This document shows positions 28,691 to 37,090 of a stretch of DNA of 64,000 nucleotides, piece after piece. The position numbers were made by a program, and so were the translations under genes. Below the pieces are notes generated by a model that saw nothing but the letters and a program-made list of their open reading frames with translations, was not told where the DNA came from and ran no database searches. Each line of letters opens with the position of its first letter. Position 1 is the stretch's first letter. Location: contig NZ_CP045302.1 in the NCBI RefSeq assembly GCF_009363155.1, forward strand, positions 1,797,001 through 1,861,000, in the 5' to 3' direction. This stretch comes from Azotobacter salinestris. Lineage in GTDB: Bacteria > Pseudomonadota > Gammaproteobacteria > Pseudomonadales > Pseudomonadaceae.

Positions 28691-28720
28691 AAAAAAGGCG
28701 ACCAACCGGTCGCCTTTCCA
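28691..28720. terminator. Bidirectional terminator between recN and fur
   Basis: AAAGGCGACC, loop AACC, GGTCGCCTTT: a perfect 10-bp stem with A-run on one side and T-run on the other, placed between convergent recN and fur. Confidence 0.88.
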
Positions 28721-28743
28721 CTGATGAAAGAGGCTGTCCGACC

Positions 28744-29148
28744 TCAGGATTTCTTGCGCACGTAGAGCACCAGGTTGTGGTCGACCAGCTCGAAGCCGTG
28801 TCGCTTGACGATTTCCCGCTGCAGCTTTTCGATATCCGGATCGTAGAACTCGATCACCTCGCCGGAATCCACGCACACCATGTGGTCGTGGTGACCGCTG
28901 TCGGCCAGCTCGAACACCGCATGTCCGCCATCGAAATTATGGCGCACCACCAGCCCAGCCGCCTCGAACTGGGTCAGCACCCGATAGACCGTCGCCAGCC
29001 CCACGTCTTCTCCGGCCTCCATCAACGCCTTGTAGACATCCTCCGCACTCATGTGGCGATGCCCGGCGGAATCGAGCATCTGCAGGATCTTGACGCGCGG
29101 CAGGGTAACTTTCAGACCGGCTTTACGCAGTTCGTTATTTTCAACCAT
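28744..29148 (-). CDS. fur: Ferric uptake regulator Fur
   Basis: 134 residues from ATG 29148 ([18 protein letters not shown]). Fur is the Fe(II)-dependent repressor of iron uptake. The winged helix (about 10-80) has the recognition part [15 protein letters not shown]; metal ligands appear in [18 protein letters not shown]. It lacks the second Cys pair of E. coli Fur, as in Pseudomonas. It is divergent from bamE (omlA), the known pseudomonad pairing. Confidence 0.97.
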   Translation of the reverse strand: MVENNELRKAGLKVTLPRVKILQMLDSAGHRHMSAEDVYKALMEAGEDVGLATVYRVLTQFEAAGLVVRHNFDGGHAVFELADSGHHDHMVCVDSGEVIEFYDPDIEKLQREIVKRHGFELVDHNLVLYVRKKS

Positions 29149-29240
29149 GGTCGGCTTTCTTGCTGCTGCTTCGCAGCCTCCTTCAATGCGGGTATTATCA
29201 GGGATTCGTTGCCCCAGCAGATAGCGGAACTCTCCCAGCA

Positions 29241-29756
29241 ATGCAAAACACCAAGCTCATGCTGACCAGTCTACCCCTCGTGGGCCTGCTCGCTCTTGCC
29301 GGCTGCACGATTCCCGGGGTGTACAAAATCGACATTCAGCAGGGCAATGTCGTGACGCAGGACATGATAGACCAGTTGCGCCCCGGAATGACCCGCCGGC
29401 AAGTCCGGTTTGTCATGGGAAGCCCGCTGATCACCGATACCTTCCATCCGAATCGCTGGGATTATCTGTACAGCATCAAACCCGGCGGCGGCCAGCGGCT
29501 GCAGGAGCGGGTCAGCCTGGTGTTCGACAGCAACGACCTGCTGGTCGGCCTGGCCGGCGACTTCCTCCCCGGCGTCACACGCGAAGAAGAGATCATGGGA
29601 GGCAGTGGCGGCACTGTCATCAGAAGGGCGCCGAGCGGGGAGGGCGAAAAGCCGATCAAGCCCGGCTCCCTGCTCGAGGAGATCCAGCGCGAAGTGGACG
29701 AGGCGGAAAGCGAACCCGTACCGACGCCGGAACCCTTGGACCCCAGCCCGCAATAG
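29241..29756 (+). CDS. bamE: Outer membrane assembly lipoprotein BamE (OmlA/SmpA)
   Basis: 171 residues. BamE is a lipoprotein of the beta-barrel assembly machine. Signal peptide 1-21 with lipobox LAGC (Cys22); the SmpA/OmlA domain (about 35-110) contains [19 protein letters not shown] and NRWDYLYSI. The C-terminal ~60 residues form a Gly/Pro/Glu-rich tail longer than in E. coli. It is divergent from fur with a 92-bp shared promoter region. Confidence 0.95.
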   Translation: MQNTKLMLTSLPLVGLLALAGCTIPGVYKIDIQQGNVVTQDMIDQLRPGMTRRQVRFVMGSPLITDTFHPNRWDYLYSIKPGGGQRLQERVSLVFDSNDLLVGLAGDFLPGVTREEEIMGGSGGTVIRRAPSGEGEKPIKPGSLLEEIQREVDEAESEPVPTPEPLDPSPQ

Positions 29757-29786
29757 GCCGACCGGTCCGCAGGCCTCCAGAAGCCC

Positions 29787-30110
29787 CTACTCTGGCGCTC
29801 CCTCGTCCGCCTTGACCCTGGCGGCCTTGGCAGCCCGCAGCTTGCGCACCTCCTTGGGATCGGCGATCAGCGGACGATAGACTTCCACCCGCTCGCCCTC
29901 CTCCAGCACACGCTCCTCCGGCCTGGGCACCACCTTGCCGAAGACTCCCAGAGGACTGTTCGCCAGGTCCAGGCCGGGAAACTCCCGGTCGAGCCCGGAG
30001 CGCAAGGCCGCTTCGCGCACCGTGGTACCACGCGGCACGCTCAGGCAGACGAGTCTCTGCCGATCCGCCAGGGCATAAACCACTTCCACGGCGATGCTCT
30101 GCCTATCCAT
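29787..30110 (-). CDS. rnfH: RnfH family ubiquitin-like protein
   Basis: 107 residues from ATG 30110 (MDRQSIAVEVVYALADRQ). RnfH/UPF0125 has a beta-grasp fold; it is found with ratA and sometimes rnf genes, and its role is not settled. The motifs GTTVREAALRSGL and VFGKVVP...LEEGERVEVYRPL are characteristic. Its start overlaps the ratA stop by 8 bp, so the pair is translationally coupled as ratA-rnfH. Confidence 0.93.
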   Translation of the reverse strand: MDRQSIAVEVVYALADRQRLVCLSVPRGTTVREAALRSGLDREFPGLDLANSPLGVFGKVVPRPEERVLEEGERVEVYRPLIADPKEVRKLRAAKAARVKADEGAPE

Positions 30111-30537
30111 ACAGTTGCTTGGCCCGTTCGCAGAAGGCATCCACCAGGGTATTGGCCGCCTGGTTGAACAGCGGCCCGAGGGTCGCCTTGACCAGTGGCC
30201 CGGAGTAGTCGAAGGTCAGATCAAGGCTGATCTTGCAGGCTTTCTCGCCGAGCGCCTTGAACTCCCAGAGACCATGCAGATGGGTGAAGGGCCCCTCCTC
30301 CAGATTCATCTCGATGCTCCGCCCCGGCTGCAGGGCGTTGCGGGTGAGAAAGCGCTGACTCAAGCCCCCCTTGGCCACTTCCAGCCTGGCGCGCATATGC
30401 GTCTCGCTGACCTCCAGCACCTCGGTGGCGCTGCACCAGGGGAGAAAATCCGGATAGTGCGCCACGTCGTTGACCAGGTCATAAAGGACACGCGCCGGAA
30501 AAGGCAGCAGTGCCGAGCGGTGTATGCGCGTCGCCAT
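30103..30537 (-). CDS. ratA: RatA-type START/coenzyme Q-binding protein
   Basis: 144 residues of the polyketide cyclase/COQ10 (START-like) fold: MATRIHRSALLPFPARVLYDLVNDVAHYPDFLPWC and GPLVKATLGPLFNQAANTLVDAF. E. coli RatA was reported to inhibit 70S assembly; other members bind ubiquinone. There is no clear antitoxin role for rnfH despite the pairing. It is divergent from smpB. Confidence 0.93.
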   Translation of the reverse strand: MATRIHRSALLPFPARVLYDLVNDVAHYPDFLPWCSATEVLEVSETHMRARLEVAKGGLSQRFLTRNALQPGRSIEMNLEEGPFTHLHGLWEFKALGEKACKISLDLTFDYSGPLVKATLGPLFNQAANTLVDAFCERAKQLYG

Positions 30538-30770
30538 TCAATGCACTCTCGGTTACTTCGTCAATTCGCCGGCAAACACGGCAGCACGCCTGGCACCTGC
30601 AGCCCCTGCGAGGAGATGCCAGAAGCTCAGACAAGGGCACAGCCGGCGGACCCCAGGTACGCCCCGGCCGCAGCCGCATGCAGCAGCGATTGGGCATTGT
30701 CCGAAATTAACCGCCCCCCCTCAAGCTCGGTGTCGCCAGCCCGCCCGCAACTGCCTATAATGCGCGCCCT

Positions 30771-31253
30771 ATGGCTAAGCAAAAGAAACACCCTCAGGGC
30801 AACATCGCGCAAAACAAGAAGGCGCTGCACGACTATTTCATCGAGCAGAAGTTCGAGGCCGGCCTGGCCTTGTCCGGCTGGGAAGTGAAGAGCCTGCGTG
30901 CCGGCAAGGCACAGCTGGTCGACAGCTACGTACTGCTGAAGGATGGCGAGGCCTGGCTGATGGGCAGCCACATCACACCCCTGACGACGGCCAGCACCCA
31001 CGTGATCGCCGACCCCACCCGCACACGCAAACTGCTGCTGCACAAGCGCGAGCTCGGCAAGCTGTTCGGCGCCGTCCAGCAGAAGGGCTACGCCTGCGTC
31101 GCCCTCTCGCTGTACTGGAAGAAGCATCTGATCAAGTGCGAGATCGCCCTGGCCAAGGGCAAGAAGGAGTACGACAAGCGCGACACCGAGAAGGCGCGCG
31201 ACTCAGACCGGGAAATCCAGCGCGCCATACGCAGCAAGGGCAAGGAAGATTGA
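30771..31253 (+). CDS. smpB: SsrA-binding protein SmpB
   Basis: 160 residues. SmpB binds the tRNA-like part of tmRNA and places it in stalled ribosomes. Motifs [34 protein letters not shown] and the basic C-terminal tail ([19 protein letters not shown]) needed for decoding-centre entry are present. The tmRNA gene lies about 11 kb downstream, with the lactate genes in between. Confidence 0.97.
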   Translation: MAKQKKHPQGNIAQNKKALHDYFIEQKFEAGLALSGWEVKSLRAGKAQLVDSYVLLKDGEAWLMGSHITPLTTASTHVIADPTRTRKLLLHKRELGKLFGAVQQKGYACVALSLYWKKHLIKCEIALAKGKKEYDKRDTEKARDSDREIQRAIRSKGKED

Positions 31254-31291
31254 ACCACGGGGCGACGCCACCCTGGCGCCGCCCCGCCCCG

Positions 31292-32068
31292 TCAGCCCTC
31301 GGCCAACCCTTGGCGTCGCCGCGCCCGCGCCTCGCGCTGCGCCTCCTGCCGCACCTCGGCCAGCACCTCCTGCACATAATGAATGTGCCGACTGGATACC
31401 ACTCGCGCCTCTTCGGCCCGCCCGCCGACGATCGCCTCGTACAGCTCGCGATGCTGCTGCATCAGCATGTCGCGGGTCTCTCCGCGCTGGGCATACATGC
31501 CGCCGATATTGGTCACTACGTTGCGCTGAAGCAGATCGAACAGCCCCTTGATGGTATGCAGCAGCACGGCATTGTGGCTGGCCTCGGCGATCGCCAGATG
31601 AAAGTGCGCATCGGCCAGGCCCTCCTCGGTGCTGCCACCGGGCACCGAGGCTTCGTAGCAGCGCTGCAGCCGTTGGAAGGCGGCACGCAGGCGCTCGTGA
31701 TCCAGGGGCGTGGCGCGCTGCGCCGCATAAAAGGCGCAGGCGCCCTCCAGTGTATGCCGGAACTCCAGCAGGTCGCGCTGCGCCTCGGTGCTGCTTTCCA
31801 GCAACTGCACCAGCGGGTCGCTGAAGGTCGAACCCAGCGCCTCGGCCACATAGGTGCCGCCTCCCTGGCGGCTGACCAGCAGGCCACGTGCCGCCAGCCG
31901 CTGAATCGCCTCGCGCAGCGAGGGGCGCGACACGCCGAACTGCTCGGCCAGCACACGCTCCGCCGGCAGGCGCTCGCCCGCCTTGAGCGAGCCTTCGAGA
32001 ATCATTGCCTCCAGACGCTCGACGATGTCATCCGACAGACGACGCTGCCGAACCGGACCGAATCCCAT
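31292..32068 (-). CDS. lldR: GntR/FadR-family lactate regulator LldR
   Basis: 258 residues from ATG 32068 (MGFGPVRQRRLSDDIVERL) with GAGGAAGG upstream. The N-terminal winged helix (about 8-75, AGERLPAERVLAEQFGVSRPSLREAI) and the C-terminal all-helical FCD domain (about 95-225, with metal/ligand His in AHFHLAIAEAS and SRHIHYVQ) define the PdhR/LldR group. It is divergent from lldP and faces a perfect palindrome with the TTGGT...ACCAA pattern bound by this group; L-lactate is the expected inducer. Confidence 0.92.
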   Translation of the reverse strand: MGFGPVRQRRLSDDIVERLEAMILEGSLKAGERLPAERVLAEQFGVSRPSLREAIQRLAARGLLVSRQGGGTYVAEALGSTFSDPLVQLLESSTEAQRDLLEFRHTLEGACAFYAAQRATPLDHERLRAAFQRLQRCYEASVPGGSTEEGLADAHFHLAIAEASHNAVLLHTIKGLFDLLQRNVVTNIGGMYAQRGETRDMLMQQHRELYEAIVGGRAEEARVVSSRHIHYVQEVLAEVRQEAQREARARRRQGLAEG

Positions 32069-32190
32069 TCCTTCCTCTCCAGTGGTTTGACCGCTCAAGC
32101 TCCTGCCGGAGCACGCAGCCGGCAAGCCTAACGCCTGGACGGAAAGCCTCACAAGCCATAGTCGAGCGACTAAAGTCAAAGCAGGGGCGA

Positions 32191-32219
32191 TTGACAGACG
32201 TCAATTTCAACTTTTACCC
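32191..32219 (+). promoter_or_regulatory. Candidate sigma70 promoter of lldP
   Basis: TTGACA, a 17-bp spacer and TTACCC; the -35 is perfect and the -10 weak. The operator palindrome begins 17 bp downstream, placing a bound repressor at the start of transcription. Confidence 0.5.
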
Positions 32220-32236
32220 TGAGCCTCGCCATTTGT

Positions 32237-32255
32237 AAATTGGTATTACCAATTT
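32237..32255. promoter_or_regulatory. LldR operator palindrome
   Basis: AAATTGGTA-T-TACCAATTT is a perfect 19-bp palindrome containing TTGGT...ACCAA, the LldR/PdhR half-site pattern. It lies between the divergent lldR and lldP genes, 111 bp before lldP. Confidence 0.85.
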
Positions 32256-32365
32256 AGGCCAACAAATCCAATAACCGGCCACGAGGTCCAGCCATGCCTG
32301 CTCCGCTTGCCTGCCATCCCCTGTCCACCTGCCCGCGCGTCGCGCCCTGATCCGAGGTACAGCCC

Positions 32366-34063
32366 ATGCAACCCGGAATCCTCGCGCTTCTCGCCTTTTC
32401 CCCGATCCTGCTCGCTGCCGCCCTGCTGGTCGGCCTGCGCTGGCCGGCCAAGCGCGCCATGCCGCTGGTCTACCTGCTCACCGCCGGCATCGGCCTGTAC
32501 GTCTGGGACATGAGCCTCAACCGCGTGCTCGCCTCCACCCTGCAGGGTCTGGTCATCACCATCGGCGTGCTGTGGATCATCTTCGGCGCCATCCTGCTGC
32601 TCAACACCCTCAAGCACTCCGGCGCCATCGCCGTGATCCGCGCCGGCTTCACCACCATCAGCCCCGACCGGCGCATCCAAGCGATCATCATCGCCTGGCT
32701 GTTCGGCTGCTTCATCGAAGGCGCCTCCGGCTTCGGCACCCCGGCGGCCATCGCCGCCCCGCTGCTGGTGGCCATCGGCTTTCCGGCGCTGGCCGCGGTG
32801 CTGATGGGCATGCTGGTACAGAGCACCCCGGTGTCCTTCGGTGCGGTCGGCACGCCGATCATCATCGGCGTCAACAGCGGCCTGGACAGCGCCAGCCTGG
32901 GCGCCCGCCTGAGCGCCGAAGGCTCCAGCTGGGAGGTGTTCCTGCAACTGATCACCAGCAACGTGGCGATCATCCACGCCATCGTCGGCACTCTGATGCC
33001 GCTGATCATGGTGCTGATGCTGACCCGCTTCTTCGGCAAGGAGAAGAGTTGGAAGGCCGGCTTCGAGGTGCTGCCGTTCGCCATTTTCGGCGGCCTGGCC
33101 TTCACCCTGCCCTACGTCGCCACCGGCGTGTTCCTCGGTCCGGAGTTCCCCTCGCTGGCCGGCGGGCTGATTGGTCTGGCCATTGTCACCAGCGCCGCGC
33201 ACTACGGCTTCCTGGTACCGAAGAAGACCTGGGACTTCGCCGACGCCAAGGACTGGCCGAACGAATGGCTGGGCAGCGTGGAGATGAAGCTCGATGCGCT
33301 CACCCAGCGGCCGATGAGCACCCTGCGCGCCTGGCTGCCCTATGTGCTGGTCGGCCTGCTGCTGGTGATCAGCCGGGTGTTCCCGGAAGTCGGCAGCGCC
33401 CTGAAATCGGTGATCGTGGTGTTCCCCGACCTGCTCGGCGAAACCGGGATCAAGGCCGACTTCATGCCGCTGTACCTGCCGGGCGGCATCCTGGTCGCCG
33501 TGGTCATCGCCACCTTCTTCCTGCATGGCATGAAGACCCGCGAACTGGCAGCGGCAGTTGGCGAATCGAGCAAGGTGCTGCTCGGCGCCGGCTTCGTCCT
33601 GCTGTTCACCGTGCCGATGGTGCGCATCCTGATCAACTCCGGCGTCAATACCGGCGGGCTGCCGAGCATGCCGATCGCCATGGCGCAATGGGTGGCCGAC
33701 AGCGTCGGCAGCATCTATCCGCTGCTGGCGCCGAGCATAGGCGCCCTGGGCGCCTTCATCGCCGGCTCCAACACGGTGAGCAACATGATGCTCAGCCAGT
33801 TCCAGTTCGGCGTCGCCGAGAACCTCGGCATCTCCGGCGCGCTGATCGTCGCCGCGCAGGCCATCGGTGCCGCTGCCGGCAACATGGTGGCGATCCACAA
33901 CGTGGTCGCCGCCTCCGCCACCGTCGGCCTGCTCGGACGCGAAGGCAGCACCCTGCGCAAGACCGTGTGGCCGACCTTCTACTACGTGCTGTTCACCGGC
34001 CTGATCGCCCTGCTCGCGATCTATGTCCTCGGTGTCAGCGATCCGCTGGTGAACGCCCGCTGA
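32366..34063 (+). CDS. lldP: L-lactate permease
   Basis: 565 residues with about 14 hydrophobic helices over the whole length: LctP family proton/lactate symporter of the inner membrane. Family motifs [29 protein letters not shown] and [14 protein letters not shown] are present. It is first gene of lldP-lutABC-dld, controlled by the upstream operator. The stop is followed by a strong hairpin before lutA. Confidence 0.96.
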   Translation: MQPGILALLAFSPILLAAALLVGLRWPAKRAMPLVYLLTAGIGLYVWDMSLNRVLASTLQGLVITIGVLWIIFGAILLLNTLKHSGAIAVIRAGFTTISPDRRIQAIIIAWLFGCFIEGASGFGTPAAIAAPLLVAIGFPALAAVLMGMLVQSTPVSFGAVGTPIIIGVNSGLDSASLGARLSAEGSSWEVFLQLITSNVAIIHAIVGTLMPLIMVLMLTRFFGKEKSWKAGFEVLPFAIFGGLAFTLPYVATGVFLGPEFPSLAGGLIGLAIVTSAAHYGFLVPKKTWDFADAKDWPNEWLGSVEMKLDALTQRPMSTLRAWLPYVLVGLLLVISRVFPEVGSALKSVIVVFPDLLGETGIKADFMPLYLPGGILVAVVIATFFLHGMKTRELAAAVGESSKVLLGAGFVLLFTVPMVRILINSGVNTGGLPSMPIAMAQWVADSVGSIYPLLAPSIGALGAFIAGSNTVSNMMLSQFQFGVAENLGISGALIVAAQAIGAAAGNMVAIHNVVAASATVGLLGREGSTLRKTVWPTFYYVLFTGLIALLAIYVLGVSDPLVNAR

Positions 34064-34080
34064 CGGCCGCTGCCGACCGT

Positions 34081-34107
34081 GCGAAACCCGCCTCGTGCGG
34101 GTTTCGC
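34081..34107 (+). terminator. Hairpin between lldP and lutA
   Basis: GCGAAACCCGC and GCGGGTTTCGC make a perfect 11-bp stem with a 5-nt loop. No T-run follows, so it is more likely a stability element or partial terminator that lowers lutABC expression relative to lldP. Confidence 0.55.
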
Positions 34108-34149
34108 CGATGCCGTGACAACCAGGCCAATGGATGATCGGAGATCCCG

Positions 34150-34974
34150 ATGAGCGAACTCTTCTACAATGCCGCGCCCAACGCCACCCGCGTGGCGCCG
34201 CCCCTGCCCGAACCGCGCCAGTACCCGGCGCAGAAACCGGGCAACGCCTACCTGTTCGGCACCTGCGTGCTCGACCTGTTCTTCCCCGAGGCCGGCCTCG
34301 ACGCCATCCGCCTGCTCGAGCGCGAAGGCATCCAGGTGCACTTCCCGCAGGAACAGAGCTGCTGCGGCCAGCCGGCCTACACCTCGGGCTACACCGACGA
34401 GGCGCGGGAGGTCGCCCGCGCCCAGCTGGCGCTGTTTGCCGAGGACTGGCCGCTGGTCGTGCCGTCCGGCTCCTGCGCCGGGATGATCCGCCATCACTAT
34501 TGCGAGCTGTTCAAGGACGAGCCGGCCACCCTGCGCCAGGTGCAGGCCCTGGCCGCACGGACCTTCGAGCTGGCCGAGTTCCTCCTGCACATCTGCAAGG
34601 TCGAGTTCAAGGACCGGGGCCAGCCGACCCGCATCGCCCTGCACACCTCCTGCTCGGCGCGCCGCGAGATGAACACCCACCTGCACGGCCGTGCCCTGCT
34701 CGCCCAACTGGAGCGGGTCGAGCGCGTCGAGCACGACCACGAGGGCGAGTGCTGCGGCTTCGGCGGCACCTTCAGCGTGCGCATGCCTGACATCTCCGGC
34801 GCCATGGTCGCCGACAAGACCCGCGCTCTGCAGGACTCCGGCGCCGCCGAGGTGGTCAGCGCCGACGGCGGCTGCCTGCTCAACATCAACGGCGCGCTGG
34901 AGAAGCAGCACGCGCCGCTGCGCGGCCAGCACCTGGCCAGCTTCCTCTGGAAACGCACCGGAGGCGCCCGATGA
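34150..34974 (+). CDS. lutA: L-lactate oxidation subunit LutA (LldE), CCG-domain protein
   Basis: 274 residues. LutA/LldE is one of three subunits of the LutABC L-lactate dehydrogenase found in Bacillus and Shewanella. It carries two CCG domains with cysteine clusters (EQSCCGQPAY near residue 70 and GECCGFGGTF near 203) thought to bind Fe-S clusters. GGAG lies 7 nt before the ATG; the stop overlaps lutB by 4 bp. Confidence 0.93.
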   Translation: MSELFYNAAPNATRVAPPLPEPRQYPAQKPGNAYLFGTCVLDLFFPEAGLDAIRLLEREGIQVHFPQEQSCCGQPAYTSGYTDEAREVARAQLALFAEDWPLVVPSGSCAGMIRHHYCELFKDEPATLRQVQALAARTFELAEFLLHICKVEFKDRGQPTRIALHTSCSARREMNTHLHGRALLAQLERVERVEHDHEGECCGFGGTFSVRMPDISGAMVADKTRALQDSGAAEVVSADGGCLLNINGALEKQHAPLRGQHLASFLWKRTGGAR

Positions 34975-36419
34975 ACAGCCAGGCCCGCATCCCGGCGGTG
35001 GAGCTCTCCAGCCGCGACCTCAAGCACAACGCCCACAATGCCCTCGGCGACGCCCAGTTGCGCGGCAACATGCGCAAGGCCATGGATTCGCTGATGGCCA
35101 AGCGCCTGGCCTCGATGCCGGACGAGTATGAGCGCGAGCACCTGCGCGAGATGGGCAACCACGTGCGCGCCCGCGCCCTGTCCAGGCTGCCGGAACTGCT
35201 CGAGCGGCTGGAAGCCAACCTGACCCGCAACGGCGTGAAGGTGCACTGGGCGGAAACCACCGAGGAGGCCAATCGCATCGTGCTGGAGATCGCCGAGCGC
35301 CATCAGGCCAAACAGGTGATCAAGGGCAAGTCGATGGTCAGCGAAGAAATGGAAATGAACCATTTCCTCGAACGCCACGGCATCGAGGCCCTGGAATCCG
35401 ACATGGGCGAGTACATCATCCAGCTCGACCACGAGAAGCCCACCCACATCATCATGCCGGCGATCCACAAGAACGCCCGGCAGGTCGCCGACCTGTTCCA
35501 CGACCGGCTCGGCGAACCCTATACCGAAGACGTCGATGCGCTGATCCAGACCGGTCGGCGTGTGCTGCGCAAGAAGTTCCTCGAGGCCGACATCGGCGTC
35601 TCCGGGGTCAACTTCGCGGTGGCCGAGACCGGCACCCTGCTGCTGGTGGAGAACGAGGGCAACGGCCGCATGTCGACCACGGTGCCGCCGGTGCACATCG
35701 CCGTCACCGGCATCGAGAAGGTGGTGGAGAACCTGCGCGATGTGGTGCCGCTGCTCTCCCTGCTGACCCGCTCGGCGCTCGGCCAGGGCATCACCACCTA
35801 CGTCAACATGATCTCCGGGCCGCGCAAGGCCGACGAGCTGGACGGCCCGCAGGAAGTCCACCTGGTGCTGCTCGACAACGGCCGCAGCCAGGCCTTCGCC
35901 GACGGCGAGCTGCGCCAGACCCTCAACTGCATCCGCTGCGGCGCCTGCATGAACCACTGCCCGGTGTACACCCGGATCGGCGGCCAGGCCTACGGCACCG
36001 TCTATCCCGGGCCGATCGGCAAGATTATCTCGCCGCACCTGATGGGCCTCGAGAACACCCCCGACCACCCCAGCGCCTCCTCGCTGTGCGGCGCCTGCGG
36101 CGAAGTCTGCCCGGTGAAGATCCCGATCCCCTCGCTCTTGCGCCGCCTGCGCGAGGAGAACGTCAAAGCCCCGGACGACCCGCACAAGGTCATGCGCGGC
36201 CAGGGCAGCAAGTACTCGCCGCGCGAACGCCTGTTGTGGAAGGGCTGGCGCCTGCTCAACCGCTCGCCATGGCTGTATCGCGTCTTCGGCTTTTTCGCCA
36301 CCCGCCTGCGCGGCCTGACGCCAAGCAACCTCGGCCCCTGGACGCAGAACCACAGCGCACCGAAACCGGCCGCCCGCTCGCTGCACGAGCTGGCCCGCGA
36401 GCACCTGGAGGGCAAATGA
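34971..36419 (+). CDS. lutB: L-lactate oxidation Fe-S subunit LutB (LldF)
   Basis: 482 residues. An N-terminal LUD domain (about 65-300) precedes a ferredoxin-like region with two [4Fe-4S] motifs, CIRCGACMNHCPVY (from Cys320) and CGACGEVCPVKIP (from about 374), and a basic C-terminal tail. It is the electron-transfer subunit of LutABC, with overlaps at both ends showing tight coupling (ATGA with lutA, ATGATG with lutC). Confidence 0.95.
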   Translation: MNSQARIPAVELSSRDLKHNAHNALGDAQLRGNMRKAMDSLMAKRLASMPDEYEREHLREMGNHVRARALSRLPELLERLEANLTRNGVKVHWAETTEEANRIVLEIAERHQAKQVIKGKSMVSEEMEMNHFLERHGIEALESDMGEYIIQLDHEKPTHIIMPAIHKNARQVADLFHDRLGEPYTEDVDALIQTGRRVLRKKFLEADIGVSGVNFAVAETGTLLLVENEGNGRMSTTVPPVHIAVTGIEKVVENLRDVVPLLSLLTRSALGQGITTYVNMISGPRKADELDGPQEVHLVLLDNGRSQAFADGELRQTLNCIRCGACMNHCPVYTRIGGQAYGTVYPGPIGKIISPHLMGLENTPDHPSASSLCGACGEVCPVKIPIPSLLRRLREENVKAPDDPHKVMRGQGSKYSPRERLLWKGWRLLNRSPWLYRVFGFFATRLRGLTPSNLGPWTQNHSAPKPAARSLHELAREHLEGK

Positions 36420-37090
36420 TGTCGGCCAAAGCCAATATCCTCGCCAAGCTGAGAAAGAGCCTCGAAGGCACCGCACCGGTGGCCGACGACTACGACGTGG
36501 ACCTGGTGACCCGGCCCTGGAGCTACCCGGCCGCCGAGCGCATCTCGCGCCTGCGCCAACTGATGGAAGCGGTGCACACCGAAACCCACCTGACCACCGC
36601 GGCCGACTGGCCGGCGCTGCTGGAAAAGCTGCTGGCCGACAAGCAACTCCCCAGCCTGCTGATTGCCCCGAGCACCGCCCACGGCGCGCAGCTCGCCGCA
36701 CACTTCGCCGGACGCGAGGGCCTGCCGCGGCTCAAGGCCTACGACCGGCCGGTCGAGGAATGGAAGGCCGAGCTGTTCGACGACACCCCGGCCAGCCTGA
36801 CCGGCACCCTCGGCGCCATCGCCGCCACCGGCAGCCTGATCCTCTGGCCGACCCGCGAGGAGCCGCGGCTGATGAGCCTGGTGCCGCCGGTGCATTTCGC
36901 CCTGCTCAAGGCCAGCGAGGTCTACGACAACTTCCACGAGGTGCAGCAGAAGCAGCGCTGGGCCGCCGGCATGCCGACCAACGCCCTGCTGGTGTCCGGC
37001 CCGTCGAAGACCGCCGACATCGAGCAGGTGCTGGCCTACGGTGCCCACGGCCCCAAGGATCTGGTCGTGTTGATCCTGGAGGATGCATGA
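36416..37090 (+). CDS. lutC: L-lactate oxidation subunit LutC (LldG), LUD domain
   Basis: 224 residues from ATG 36416 (or the next codon, also ATG; GGAGG lies 5 nt upstream of the first). The LUD domain includes IAATGSLILWPTREEPRLMSLVPPVHF. It completes the LutABC complex. It overlaps lutB by 4 bp and its TGA overlaps the next ATG. Confidence 0.92.
   Translation: MMSAKANILAKLRKSLEGTAPVADDYDVDLVTRPWSYPAAERISRLRQLMEAVHTETHLTTAADWPALLEKLLADKQLPSLLIAPSTAHGAQLAAHFAGREGLPRLKAYDRPVEEWKAELFDDTPASLTGTLGAIAATGSLILWPTREEPRLMSLVPPVHFALLKASEVYDNFHEVQQKQRWAAGMPTNALLVSGPSKTADIEQVLAYGAHGPKDLVVLILEDA

Noticed and set aside
29787-30537. ratA-rnfH as a toxin-antitoxin pair
   Set aside because: The pair is a conserved housekeeping arrangement; the overlap alone does not show toxin-antitoxin function.
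32246-33898. 550-codon minus-strand frame opposite lldP, rich in Asp/His/Gln
   Set aside because: Typical antisense of a hydrophobic permease in high-G+C DNA.
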